Shown here: positions 17,535-25,607 of the stretch, in pieces | How positions within the stretch are numbered: position 1 is the first letter of the stretch | How the letters are laid out: each line of letters begins with the position of its first letter | NCBI RefSeq assembly: GCF_011764445.1 | Contig: NZ_BLPG01000001.1 | Location: forward strand, 6,279,001-6,343,000 | From: Phytohabitans rumicis | GTDB lineage: Bacteria; Actinomycetota; Actinomycetes; Mycobacteriales; Micromonosporaceae | DNA: 64,000 bases | Direction: 5' to 3' | The notes under the pieces: model-generated | The model's input: the letters and a program-made list of their open reading frames with translations, nothing else | The model's database searches: none | What the model was told of the DNA's origin: nothing | Translations under genes and position numbers: made by a program

Positions 17535-19682
17535 ATGACGTGGTCTCCGGGGGGCCGGCTGCGGGAGGAACGACGCTGGGTCAGCGTGCTTTTCGCCGAC
17601 GTGGCCGGCTTCACCGCGCTCGCCGCCAGGCTGGATCCGGAGGACGTGCGGGCGCTCCAGATCGAATACTTCGCCCGGGTCAGCCGGGTGGTCCACCGCT
17701 GGCGGGGAGTGGTGGAAAAGTACGTCGGGGACGCCGTCCTGGCGGTCTTCGGGGCGCCGCACTCCGACGAGTACGACGCGTACCGGGCGGTGCTGGCCGG
17801 CCTGGAGATCCAGCGGGAGCTGGCCGGCCTCGCGCTCCCGGACGGGTCACCGGTCCGGGTGCGGGTGGGCATCGCCAGCGGCGAGGTGGTGGTCGACCTC
17901 GCCGCCGTCCGGGACGGCGGCCAGGCGCTGGTCTGCGGTGATGTGGTCAACACCGCCGCGCGGGTGCAGGCGCTGGCCAAGCCGGGCAGCGTCGTCGTCA
18001 CGGCGGCCACCCGGCGGGCCACCGCGACGATGGTGCGCTACCGGGAGCTGGCCGCGATCACGCCGGCCGGCAAGCCCGAGCCGATCGACGTCTGGCGGGC
18101 GGACGCGGCCGTACCGCCGCAGCCGGACCGGCACGACGCGCCGATGGTCGGGCGCCGGGCCGAGCTGTCCGGGCTCGCCGCCCGGTTGGGCGAGGTCGCG
18201 CGTGCGCGTACGCCCGCGCTGGTGTCGGTGGTCGGGCCGCCCGGGATCGGCAAGTCCCGGCTGGTCCGCGAGGCCGCGCGGGCCGACGCGGTGGCCCGCT
18301 GGTGGTTCGCCCGGTGTGCGCCGGCCGGCGCCGGCCCGTACGCGCCGCTCGCCGACGTGGTGCGCGGCCAGGCCGGCGTGCGGGACGGCGACGACGCGCC
18401 GACCGTCCGGCACCGGCTCACCGAGTGGGCCGGCGCGCTGGTCGAGGCCGGCGAGCTGCCGCGGGTGGTGGACGGGCTCGCCACGCTGCTCGGGCCGCTG
18501 GCCGCGCCGGACCCGCACGTCGAGTGGGCCTGCCAGCACCTGCTGCGCGCCGCCGCCCGGCAGCCGCTCGTGCTCGTGCTGGAAGACCTGCACCACGCCG
18601 ACGCGGCGACGGTCCGGTTCGTGCGCGACCTGCCGGCCGCGGCGCCCCGGCTGCCGCTCACGGTCCTCGTCACCGACCGGTCCGAGCTGCGGTTGGGCGA
18701 GACCGTGCCGCTACGCCCGCTCACCAACGACGAGACCCGCCGGCTGCTGGGGCGGCTGCTGGGTCGCGCGGCACCCACCGACCGGCTGTTGCGGCTCGTC
18801 GGTGGCGTTCCCGGGTACGCCGTCGAGCTCGCCCGGGCCGGCGTCGGGGCCGGCGGCGTCTGGACTGAGGAGCGAAGCGACGAGGGAAGGCGCCGCCTTC
18901 CAGGCCCCGGCGCCCGCGCGAGCGAAGCGAGCGCCAGCAGGCACAGTGAGCAGATCCCCGAGCGGGTACGGCGCAGCGTATCGGCCCGGCTCGACCAGCT
19001 CGACGAGCCGGATCGGGCGGTCCTGCAGGCCGCCGCGGTGCTCGGCGACGCGGTACGGGCGGACGCGGTGAGCGCCCTGCTGGGCGCCGACTCCGCGTAC
19101 GCGCGGGCGGCGCTGCGCCGGCTGGAGCGCCGCGGCCTGCTGGCCCGCCGCGCGTCGGCGACGAGCCAGCTGGAGTACGGCTTCGGCGCGGGCGTGGTCC
19201 GGCAGGTCGCCTACGCGCGGCTGCCCCGGGCGGTGCGCGTCGACCACCACCGGGCCGCGGCCGAGTGGCTCGGCAGGGGGTTGGCCCGGCGCCGGGCCGG
19301 GGTGGACGAGGAGCGGGCCCGCCACCTGATCGCCGCGTCCGAGCTGGCCCGCGCGCTGCACCGGGACGCCCGGCCGTACGTGACGGCCGCGTGTGCCGCG
19401 CTCGCGATGGCGGCCCGGTGCGGCCCGGTCAGCCCTCCTCGAACGCGCCGACGTTGGCCTCGATCCACTCGACCAGCGGGCGGAGCCGGCGCCAGTCGGT
19501 GCGTACCAGGTCCAGCGCGGCCCGGCCCTCCACCTCTGGGCCTGCGGGATGCCGGCGACCGGCGACCAGCGACTCGTGCCGCATCAGCTCCAGCCGCGGG
19601 TGGTCGGCCGGGCAGCCGCGCGGCCGGGTCTTCACCCGGTCGCCCGAGGGCGCGAAGCCCTGCCGCGCGAGCGTACGCATGA
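17535..19682 (+). CDS. Class III nucleotide cyclase-like + AAA ATPase regulator
   Basis: The N-terminal cyclase homology domain (residues 10-170) has LFADVAGFTALAARLDPEDV (metal Asp) and VEKYVGDAVLAVFGAP (Lys and Asp), so cyclase activity is plausible. From residue 200 there is an STAND-like ATPase with P-loop VVGPPGIGKSRL near 231-242 and LVLEDLHHAD. Residues 445-475 are an unusual basic insert encoded by a palindromic repeat. The open frame continues to 19682, but the last 84 codons overlap the convergent DUF2461 gene and look non-coding. The true end is probably near 19430, or the C-terminus is lost by a sequence error. Homologues are often longer. Confidence 0.75.
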   Translation: MTWSPGGRLREERRWVSVLFADVAGFTALAARLDPEDVRALQIEYFARVSRVVHRWRGVVEKYVGDAVLAVFGAPHSDEYDAYRAVLAGLEIQRELAGLALPDGSPVRVRVGIASGEVVVDLAAVRDGGQALVCGDVVNTAARVQALAKPGSVVVTAATRRATATMVRYRELAAITPAGKPEPIDVWRADAAVPPQPDRHDAPMVGRRAELSGLAARLGEVARARTPALVSVVGPPGIGKSRLVREAARADAVARWWFARCAPAGAGPYAPLADVVRGQAGVRDGDDAPTVRHRLTEWAGALVEAGELPRVVDGLATLLGPLAAPDPHVEWACQHLLRAAARQPLVLVLEDLHHADAATVRFVRDLPAAAPRLPLTVLVTDRSELRLGETVPLRPLTNDETRRLLGRLLGRAAPTDRLLRLVGGVPGYAVELARAGVGAGGVWTEERSDEGRRRLPGPGARASEASASRHSEQIPERVRRSVSARLDQLDEPDRAVLQAAAVLGDAVRADAVSALLGADSAYARAALRRLERRGLLARRASATSQLEYGFGAGVVRQVAYARLPRAVRVDHHRAAAEWLGRGLARRRAGVDEERARHLIAASELARALHRDARPYVTAACAALAMAARCGPVSPPRTRRRWPRSTRPAGGAGASRCVPGPARPGPPPLGLRDAGDRRPATRAASAPAAGGRPGSRAAGSSPGRPRARSPAARAYA
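18865..18940. repeat. Palindromic GAGCGAAGCGA-type repeat inside the cyclase gene
   Basis: A GAGCGAAGCGA-CGAGG start, the near-palindrome GGAAGGCGCCGCCTTCC (18885-18901), and a second GCGAGCGAAGCGAGCGC. The insert keeps the reading frame and adds a basic low-complexity stretch between the ATPase and the next helical region. The 13-mer GGAAGGCGCCGCC recurs (reverse complement) in the inverted repeat at 57978-58049, so this is a mobile-looking repeat that has entered a coding region. Confidence 0.6.
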
Positions 19683-20088
19683 TCTTGTCGAGGCCGGCCC
19701 CGGTGTCGTCGCCGTCGACCGCGGCGCGGTAGCGGGCGGTCTGGCCCCGGCTGTGTGCGTGAAACCCGGCGGCCGTGAACAGGCCCTCGGCGTCGACCTG
19801 CACGTAGTAGCCGACCCCGCTGGCCACCTCGCAAAACGCGCCCTGATGCGTCTTGTACGGCGACTTGTCCGCGGAGAAGCGCACGTCCCGGTACGGGCGG
19901 AAGATCTTCGGCTCGCTCTGCACCGCCGAGGCCAGCTCGTCGGCCAGCGCCGTGAGCGGGGCGCGCACGCAGCGGTCGTACACGTCCTTGTTGGCCGTCC
20001 AGTACGTCTTTGAGTTGTCCGCCTCCAGGCCCTCGTAGAACGAGAACGCCTCGGCCGGAAAGCCCGCGAACGTCTTAGATTGCGTCAC
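19429..20088 (-). CDS. DUF2461 domain protein
   Basis: 219 residues matching the DUF2461/TIGR02453 family, with the N-terminal GFPAEAFSFYEGLEADNSKTYW, then FRPYRDVRFSADKSPYKTHQGA and GYYVQVDAEGLFTAAGFH. It is a widespread cytoplasmic family without an established function. It starts 14 bases inside the end of the DUF3043 gene, so the two are probably co-transcribed. Its 3' end meets the convergent cyclase gene. Confidence 0.88.
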   Translation of the reverse strand: MTQSKTFAGFPAEAFSFYEGLEADNSKTYWTANKDVYDRCVRAPLTALADELASAVQSEPKIFRPYRDVRFSADKSPYKTHQGAFCEVASGVGYYVQVDAEGLFTAAGFHAHSRGQTARYRAAVDGDDTGAGLDKIMRTLARQGFAPSGDRVKTRPRGCPADHPRLELMRHESLVAGRRHPAGPEVEGRAALDLVRTDWRRLRPLVEWIEANVGAFEEG

Positions 20089-20701
20089 CGATCTGCACCT
20101 TGGGCTTGGGCATCCGCATCCGGCGGAACGTGATCGAACGGGTCACCGCGTACAGGTAGAGCGAGCCCGTCCGCTGGGTCGACTTCGGGAAGCGCTCCCG
20201 GACGAGCTTCTTGACCTTGCGGCAGATCAGGATCGAGTCGACGATCACACCGAGGGCGAGGGCCGCCCACAGCAGGTTGGACACCAGCCGGATCTGCGCC
20301 GGCATCGCGCCCGACGAGCCGATCAGCACGATCAGCGCGCCGCCGAAGAACCACGTGCCCACCGTGCGCCGGGAGTCCACCACGTTGCGGACCAGCAGCC
20401 GCTCCGGGCCGCGGTCGCGGGCGAGCAGGTAGCGCTCGTCGCCCGACCGCATGCCCTCCGCGCGCTCGGCCCGGTCGGAGCGCTGCCGCTCCCGCATCCG
20501 CTTGTACGCCTCGCGCCGGTTGGACGGCGCCGGCTCGGCGGCCCGGCGGCGGTTGCTGCTGGCGCGCTTGGGGGTCTGCACGCCGAGCTCCTTCTTGCTC
20601 GGCGTGTAGCCCTTCGGGCGCGCGGCCTCGTCCTCGACGAGGTCGGCTTCGGGAGCGGCCTCGACGAGGTCGGCGGACTTGCGACGGAACAGTGACGGCA
20701 C
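20075..20701 (-). CDS. DUF3043 membrane protein
   Basis: 208 residues from a GTG start (PSLFRRKSADLVEAAP). The N-terminal half is charged and basic (KGYTPSKKELGVQTPKR, SNRREAYKRMRERQR) and is followed by two membrane helices (residues 120-170) and a basic tail. This matches the actinobacterial DUF3043 family, whose M. tuberculosis member lies next to cobT and near glycerate kinase and a HesB protein, as here. The role is unknown; the family is conserved in Actinomycetota. Confidence 0.88.
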   Translation of the reverse strand: MPSLFRRKSADLVEAAPEADLVEDEAARPKGYTPSKKELGVQTPKRASSNRRRAAEPAPSNRREAYKRMRERQRSDRAERAEGMRSGDERYLLARDRGPERLLVRNVVDSRRTVGTWFFGGALIVLIGSSGAMPAQIRLVSNLLWAALALGVIVDSILICRKVKKLVRERFPKSTQRTGSLYLYAVTRSITFRRMRMPKPKVQIGDAI

Positions 20702-20720
20702 GTTGTGAAGGGTAGCCGGT

Positions 20721-22067
20721 TCAGGACCGCTCGGCGTGGGCGCCCAAGGCCGCCAGCTTCGCCTCGAAGTCCTCGTAGCCACGGTTGATCAGATCCACGC
20801 CGTACACCCGGGAGGTGCCCTCGGCGGCGAGCGCCGCGATGAGGTGGCTGAACCCGGCGCGCAGGTCCGGGATGACCAGGTCGGCGGCGTGCAGCTTGCT
20901 CGGCCCGGCGATCACCGCGGAGTGCTTGAAGTTGCGCCGGCCGAAGCGGCACGGGGTGCCGCCCAGGCAGTCCCGGTAGACCTGGATCGTGGCGCCCATC
21001 GTGTTGAGCGCCTCGGTGTAGCCCAGCCGCTGCTCGTACACGGTCTCGTGGACGATCGACAGGCCGCGGGCCTGGGTGAGCGCGACCACCAGCGGCTGCT
21101 GCCAGTCGGTCATGAAGCCGGGGTGGACGTCGGTCTCGATGGCCACCGCGCGCAGCTCGCCGCCCGGGTGCCAGAACCGGATCTTGCCTTCCTGGCCGGC
21201 CGCCGGGCGGGCGTCGATGACCTCGTACGCGCCGCCGACCGACCGGAAGACGTTCAGGAACGTCATCATGTCGACCTGCTCGGCGCCGATCACCTCGATG
21301 TCGCCGCCGGTGGCCAGCGCCGCGGCCGCCCAGCTCGCCGCCTCGATGCGGTCCGGGATCGGGCGGTGGCTGTAGCCGCTGAGCCGGGGCACGCCCTGGA
21401 TCTCGATGACCCGGTCGGTGTGCACCTTGATGATCGCGCCCATCTTCTGCAGGACGCAGATCAGGTCGACGATCTCCGGCTCGACCGCCGCGTTGCGCAG
21501 CTCGGTCACGCCCTCGGCCATCACCGCGGTCAGCAGGACCTGCTCGGTGGCGCCGACGCTCGGGAACGGCAGCTCCAGCTTGGTGCCGTGCAGGCCGTTC
21601 GGGGCGGTCAGGTGCATGCCGTCCGGGGCCTTGTCGACCACCGCGCCGAACTCGCGCAGCGCCTGGATGTGGAAGTCGATCGGGCGCGGGCCGATGTGGC
21701 AGCCGCCCAGGTCCGGGATGAACGCGTGGCCCAGCCGGTGCAGCAGCGGGCCGCAGAACAGGATCGGGATGCGGCTGGAACCGGCGTGGACGTTGATCTC
21801 GTCCGTGCTGGCACTCTCCACATTGGCCGGATCGAAGACCAGCTCGCCGTCTTCCGCGCCGTCGCTCACCTTGACGCCGTGCAGCTCCAGCAGCCCACGG
21901 ACGACCTCGACGTCGCGGATGCGCGGTACGTCGTACAGCCGGCTCGGCGCATCGCCGAGCAGTGCCGCGACCATCGCCTTGGAGACGAGGTTCTTGGCAC
22001 CGCGGACCCGGATCTGTCCGTGCAGTGGCGTGCCGCCGTGCACGGTCAAGACGTCATTCACGGTCAA
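20721..22067 (-). CDS. murA: UDP-N-acetylglucosamine 1-carboxyvinyltransferase MurA
   Basis: 448 residues. It catalyses the first committed step of peptidoglycan synthesis, transfer of enolpyruvate from PEP to UDP-GlcNAc. Visible are RGAKNLVSKAMVAALLG near the N-terminus, the active-site loop DLGGCHIGPRPIDFHI with the catalytic, fosfomycin-target Cys, and ETDVHPGFMTDWQQP. The length is slightly longer than the usual 420. It starts near 22067 with no close upstream gene on its strand, so it probably has its own promoter in the 22068-22216 gap. Confidence 0.95.
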   Translation of the reverse strand: MTVNDVLTVHGGTPLHGQIRVRGAKNLVSKAMVAALLGDAPSRLYDVPRIRDVEVVRGLLELHGVKVSDGAEDGELVFDPANVESASTDEINVHAGSSRIPILFCGPLLHRLGHAFIPDLGGCHIGPRPIDFHIQALREFGAVVDKAPDGMHLTAPNGLHGTKLELPFPSVGATEQVLLTAVMAEGVTELRNAAVEPEIVDLICVLQKMGAIIKVHTDRVIEIQGVPRLSGYSHRPIPDRIEAASWAAAALATGGDIEVIGAEQVDMMTFLNVFRSVGGAYEVIDARPAAGQEGKIRFWHPGGELRAVAIETDVHPGFMTDWQQPLVVALTQARGLSIVHETVYEQRLGYTEALNTMGATIQVYRDCLGGTPCRFGRRNFKHSAVIAGPSKLHAADLVIPDLRAGFSHLIAALAAEGTSRVYGVDLINRGYEDFEAKLAALGAHAERS

Positions 22068-22216
22068 CGCAGAACCTCCAGCCGGTGGTTTCCCTGACGG
22101 CTACATACCCTCGATCGCCGCCCGGGCAGCATAGCGCTCCGTGACCTTAATCCGGGGGTGCGCACCGCACGAGGTGGCACGAAACAGGGAGCGCGTAAAG
22201 GTAGGGCTACCGTCCG

Positions 22217-23395
22217 TTACGGCAGGGCGAGCATCTGGTCGAGCGCGACGCGCGCGTGATGCGCGGTGTCGGCGTCGACGGTGATCTGGTTGACCAGGCG
22301 ACCGGCGGCCAACTCCTCCAGCGTCCACACCAGATGGGGCAGGTCGATGCGGTTCATCGTGGAGCAGTAGCAGACGTTTCGTTCCAGGAACATGATCTGC
22401 TTGTCGGGGTGCGCGTTCGCGAGCCGGCGTACCAGATTGAGCTCGGTGCCCACCGCCCACGCGGAACCGGCGGGCGCGGCGTCAATGATCTTGATGATGT
22501 ACTCGGTCGAGCCGACGTAGTCGGCGGCCGTGACGACGTCGAAGCGGCACTCGGGGTGGACCAGCACGTTGACGTCCGGGACCCGGAGGCGGATCTCGTC
22601 GACGCTGCTCTTGGTGAAGCGGCCGTGCACCGAGCAGTGCCCGCGCCAGAGGAGCATCTTGGCCTGGCCGAGCTGCTGCGCGGTGAGGCCACCGCCCGGC
22701 TTGTGCGGGTCGTAGAGCAGGCAGTCGTCGGCGTCGATCCCCATTTCCAGGATCGCGGTGTTGCGGCCCAGGTGCTGGTCGGGCAGGAAGAGCACCCGCT
22801 GACCGCGCTCGAACGCCCAGGTCAGCGCCCGCTTGGCGTTGGACGAGGTGCAGACCACGCCGTGGTGGCGGCCGACGAAGCCCTTGATGTCGGCGGAGGA
22901 GTTCATGTACGTGATCGGCACCGTGGAGTCGGCCACACCCGCGTCTTCGAGCAGCTCCCACGCGGTCTCGACCTGCGACAGCACGGCCATGTCGGCCATC
23001 GAGCAGCCGGCGGCCAGGTCGGGGAGCACCACCTTCTGCGCGTCGGAGGTGAGGATGTCGGCGCTCTCCGCCATGAAGTGCACGCCGCAGAAGACGATGA
23101 ACTCGGCGTCCGGGCGGGCGGCCGCCTCGCGGGCCAGCTTGAACGAGTCGCCCGTCACGTCGGCGAACTGGATCACCTCGTCCCGCTGGTAGTGGTGCCC
23201 GAGTATGAAGAGCCGGTCGCCGAGGGCGGCCTTGGCCCGCGCCGCCCGCTCGACGAGCGTCGGGTCGCTGGGTGCGGGCAGCTCGCCGGGACACTCGACG
23301 CCGCGCTCGGCGGACGGATCGGTGCCCCGCCCGAGCAGGAGCAGGGCGGCACCTGTGCTGGAGGGCTCAGTCCACGTCTCTGTCACGCCGTCCAT
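22217..23395 (-). CDS. nadA: Quinolinate synthase NadA
   Basis: 392 residues. It condenses iminoaspartate with dihydroxyacetone phosphate to quinolinate for NAD synthesis and is a [4Fe-4S] enzyme. Motifs include LGHHYQRDEVIQFAD, FCGVHFMAESADIL (first cluster Cys), VHPECRFDVV (second) and ERNVCYCSTMNRIDLPHL (third). The ATG at 23395 is chosen because longer in-frame starts would leave little room for the divergent glycerate kinase promoter. nadB and nadC are not in the window. Confidence 0.95.
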   Translation of the reverse strand: MDGVTETWTEPSSTGAALLLLGRGTDPSAERGVECPGELPAPSDPTLVERAARAKAALGDRLFILGHHYQRDEVIQFADVTGDSFKLAREAAARPDAEFIVFCGVHFMAESADILTSDAQKVVLPDLAAGCSMADMAVLSQVETAWELLEDAGVADSTVPITYMNSSADIKGFVGRHHGVVCTSSNAKRALTWAFERGQRVLFLPDQHLGRNTAILEMGIDADDCLLYDPHKPGGGLTAQQLGQAKMLLWRGHCSVHGRFTKSSVDEIRLRVPDVNVLVHPECRFDVVTAADYVGSTEYIIKIIDAAPAGSAWAVGTELNLVRRLANAHPDKQIMFLERNVCYCSTMNRIDLPHLVWTLEELAAGRLVNQITVDADTAHHARVALDQMLALP

Positions 23396-23445
23396 TCTGC
23401 GCCCCGGCGCGATCCCGATGCTGTGTCCTGCCACACTGCGGACTC

Positions 23446-24552
23446 ATGCGCGTACTGATCTGCCCGGACAAGTTCGCCGGCACGCTGTCGGCGCCCGCGG
23501 TCGCTCGTGCCCTGTCGGAGGGCTGGCGGTCCGCCGTGCCGGGCGATCAGGTGGTAACCCGGCCGCTGTCCGACGGCGGGCCAGGGTTCGTCGCGGTGCT
23601 CTCCTTCCTGGGTACGTCGTTCGACGTTCCGACGGTCGACCCGCTCGGCCGCCCGGTCACCGGTTCGGTCGTGCTGGCCGGCGACACCGCGTACGTGGAG
23701 AGCGCCCAGGCGTGCGGGCTGCACCTGCTCGCTTCCTCGGAAAGAGACCCGCTGGGCGCCACGTCGTACGGTCTGGGGATCCTGGTCGCCCACGCGGTCG
23801 AGGCGGGCGCGCGGCGGGTCGTCATCGGGCTGGGCGGGTCGGCCACCAACGACGGGGGCGCGGGCATGCTCGCCGCGCTCGGCGCTGCGCCGGTGGACGA
23901 GGCCGGCTACGCGCTGCCGTACGGCGGGGCGGCGCTGACGGCGGTGGCCGGGCTGAGCGGCGTACCCCGGCTGCGGCCGGTGGACCTGGTGGCGGCGACG
24001 GACGTGGACAACCCGCTCACCGGGCTGTACGGCGCCGCCAACGTGTACGGCCCGCAGAAGGGCGCATCCCGCGCCGACGTGCTGCTGCTGGACGGCGCGC
24101 TGGCGCGGTGGGCTTCTGTTTTAGAAAGGTTGGCGACCTGCCCGCCGGGCCTGGCGGACCTGCTCGGCGCGGGTGCCGCGGGCGGGCTGGGCGCCGCCAT
24201 TTTGGCGCTCGGCGGCCGGTGCGAGTCCGGCATCGGGCTGGTGACCCGGCTGATCGGCCTGGACGCGGCGCTCGACGAGGCGGATCTGGTGATCACGGGG
24301 GAGGGCTCGTTCGACCACCAGTCGCTGCGCGGCAAGGTGGTCGCCGGGGTGGCCGGCGGTGCCCGCGACCGCGGCCTGCCCTGCCTGGTGGTGGCCGGCC
24401 GGGTCAGCACCGGCCGGCGCGAGGCGGCCGCGGCCGGCGTGACCGAGGCGCTGGCGCTGGCGGACCGCTTCGGCCTGGACCGCGCCATGGCCGACCCCGC
24501 CACCTGCCTGCGCGAGCTCTCCGCCCACCTAGCCACCCAATGGAGCCGCTGA
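23446..24552 (+). CDS. Glycerate kinase (GlxK/GarK type I family)
   Basis: 368 residues, phosphorylating glycerate with ATP. It starts MRVLICPDKFAGTLSAPAVARAL, a hallmark of the family, and contains VVIGLGGSATNDGGAGMLAALG (residues 124-145) and LVITGEGSFDHQSLRGKVVAGVA. It is divergent from nadA. The homologous gene also lies near the HesB/adoK/cta cluster in mycobacteria. Confidence 0.93.
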   Translation: MRVLICPDKFAGTLSAPAVARALSEGWRSAVPGDQVVTRPLSDGGPGFVAVLSFLGTSFDVPTVDPLGRPVTGSVVLAGDTAYVESAQACGLHLLASSERDPLGATSYGLGILVAHAVEAGARRVVIGLGGSATNDGGAGMLAALGAAPVDEAGYALPYGGAALTAVAGLSGVPRLRPVDLVAATDVDNPLTGLYGAANVYGPQKGASRADVLLLDGALARWASVLERLATCPPGLADLLGAGAAGGLGAAILALGGRCESGIGLVTRLIGLDAALDEADLVITGEGSFDHQSLRGKVVAGVAGGARDRGLPCLVVAGRVSTGRREAAAAGVTEALALADRFGLDRAMADPATCLRELSAHLATQWSR

Positions 24553-24555
24553 CCT

Positions 24556-24611
24556 TGCAAGGAAGGGCACCTTATTATGCAAAAGGCGATAACAAGGTGC
24601 CCTTCCTTGCA
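24556..24611. terminator. 23-bp palindrome after glycerate kinase
   Basis: Arms TGCAAGGAAGGGCACCTTAT (24556 on) and ATAACAAGGTGCCCTTCCTT (24589 on), 10-base loop GCAAAAGGCG, one mismatch over 23 bp. Same family as 5793-5854, with compensating base changes in the stem (GGCCCC against GGCACC), which implies that the pairing itself is kept. Likely terminator for the kinase gene. Confidence 0.8.
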
Positions 24612-24615
24612 GGCT

Positions 24616-24646
24616 AGATGCATGTGCATTAGATGTATGGGCATCT
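24616..24646. promoter_or_regulatory. Probable MarR operator
   Basis: Two adjoining imperfect palindromes, ATGCATGTGCAT (24618-24629) and AGATG-6-CATCT (24631-24646), lie 15 bases before the MarR start. The position and spacing fit autoregulation by the MarR protein. It is AT-richer than its surroundings. Confidence 0.55.
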
Positions 24647-24660
24647 GGTAGGATGCCGGT

Positions 24661-25095
24661 GTGTCCGTGGATCCGGGGCTCGTTGCCGAGTGGCGTGCGC
24701 TGGCGCAGCGCTACCACGACGCTTCGTGTGCGCTGGAGCGCGAGCTGCAGGAGCAGCATGGCCTCGGCATGAGCGAGTTCGAGGTGATCGACCGGCTCGC
24801 CGGCGCCGACCAGGCCAAGCTGCGCATGCAGGAGCTCGCCGACCTGGTCCACCTCAGCCAGAGCGCGCTGTCGCGGGCGGTCGCCCGCCTGGAGCGTGAC
24901 GGGCTGGTCTGCCGGGCCCTATGTGAGCAGGACCGGCGTGGTGTCTTCGTCACACTGACGGAGGAGGGCCGGCGGCGCCAGGAGTCCGCCCGACCCACCC
25001 AGCGAGCCGTGCTCGCCGACGTTCTGGGGTCCGCTGACCTAAACTCGAAGGACAGCCGATTGGGAATCGCCGGCCAGCGGGCTAGCGTTGCCTGA
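24661..25095 (+). CDS. MarR family transcriptional regulator
   Basis: 144 residues from a GTG start. The winged helix-turn-helix spans residues 30-105 (MSEFEVIDRLAGADQAKLRMQELADLVHLSQSALSRAVARLE, then a wing DGLVCRALCEQDRRGVFVTLTEEG). No ligand can be inferred. It probably binds the palindromes just upstream. No transport or enzyme gene is clearly its partner. Confidence 0.88.
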   Translation: MSVDPGLVAEWRALAQRYHDASCALERELQEQHGLGMSEFEVIDRLAGADQAKLRMQELADLVHLSQSALSRAVARLERDGLVCRALCEQDRRGVFVTLTEEGRRRQESARPTQRAVLADVLGSADLNSKDSRLGIAGQRASVA

Positions 25096-25136
25096 TAAGT
25101 ACCGAACCAACCGCACCGGCGCAGGGAGACTTGCAA

Positions 25137-25505
25137 GTGACCACTTCGACGCAGTCCGAGTCGACCGAGGCTAAGGCCCCGACCACCGTCGTCCTCACCG
25201 ACGTCGCGGCGCAGAAGGTCAAGGCTCTGATCGAGCAGGAAGGCCGCGACGATCTGCGGCTGCGGGTGGCAGTGCAGCCGGGGGGCTGCTCGGGCCTTCG
25301 CTACCAGCTCTTCTTCGACGAGCGCTCGCTCGACGGCGACGTCGTGAGCGACTTCGGCGACGTAGCGGTCGTCGTCGACCGGATGAGCGCGCCGTACCTC
25401 ACGGGCGCGACCATCGACTTCGCCGACCGGATCGACGCCCAGGGCTTCACCATCGACAACCCCAACGCCCAGGGGTCGTGTGCCTGCGGCGACTCGTTCC
25501 ACTAG
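25137..25505 (+). CDS. erpA: A-type iron-sulfur carrier (HesB/IscA/ErpA family)
   Basis: 122 residues. It has the three conserved cysteines of Fe-S insertion proteins: one in QPGGCSGLRYQLFF (near 47) and two in the terminal SCACGDSFH. It delivers Fe-S clusters to target apoproteins. The GTG at 25137 is preferred because AGGGAG lies eight bases upstream. It is next to a PfkB kinase and near tusA and a desulfurase, which could supply sulfur. The symbol follows actinobacterial usage and is not proven. Confidence 0.9.
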   Translation: MTTSTQSESTEAKAPTTVVLTDVAAQKVKALIEQEGRDDLRLRVAVQPGGCSGLRYQLFFDERSLDGDVVSDFGDVAVVVDRMSAPYLTGATIDFADRIDAQGFTIDNPNAQGSCACGDSFH

Positions 25506-25523
25506 GAAACCATCGTCTATCGG

Positions 25524-25556
25524 AAAGCGGGACCGCCTGTACGGCGGTCCCGCTTT
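25524..25556 (+). terminator. Rho-independent-type terminator after the Fe-S carrier
   Basis: A perfect 14-bp stem, AAAGCGGGACCGCC and GGCGGTCCCGCTTT, with loop TGTAC. It lies 18 bases after the stop and separates the carrier gene from the PfkB kinase. Confidence 0.85.
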
Positions 25557-25607
25557 GTGCATAGGCTGGCCCGCGCACTTGTTTCGCATCCGACCCCGAG
25601 GGCCGAC

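Noticed and set aside
19430-19682. C-terminal 84 codons of the cyclase frame as real protein
   Set aside because: They are antisense to the conserved DUF2461 gene and consist of Arg/Pro/Ala-rich shadow sequence.
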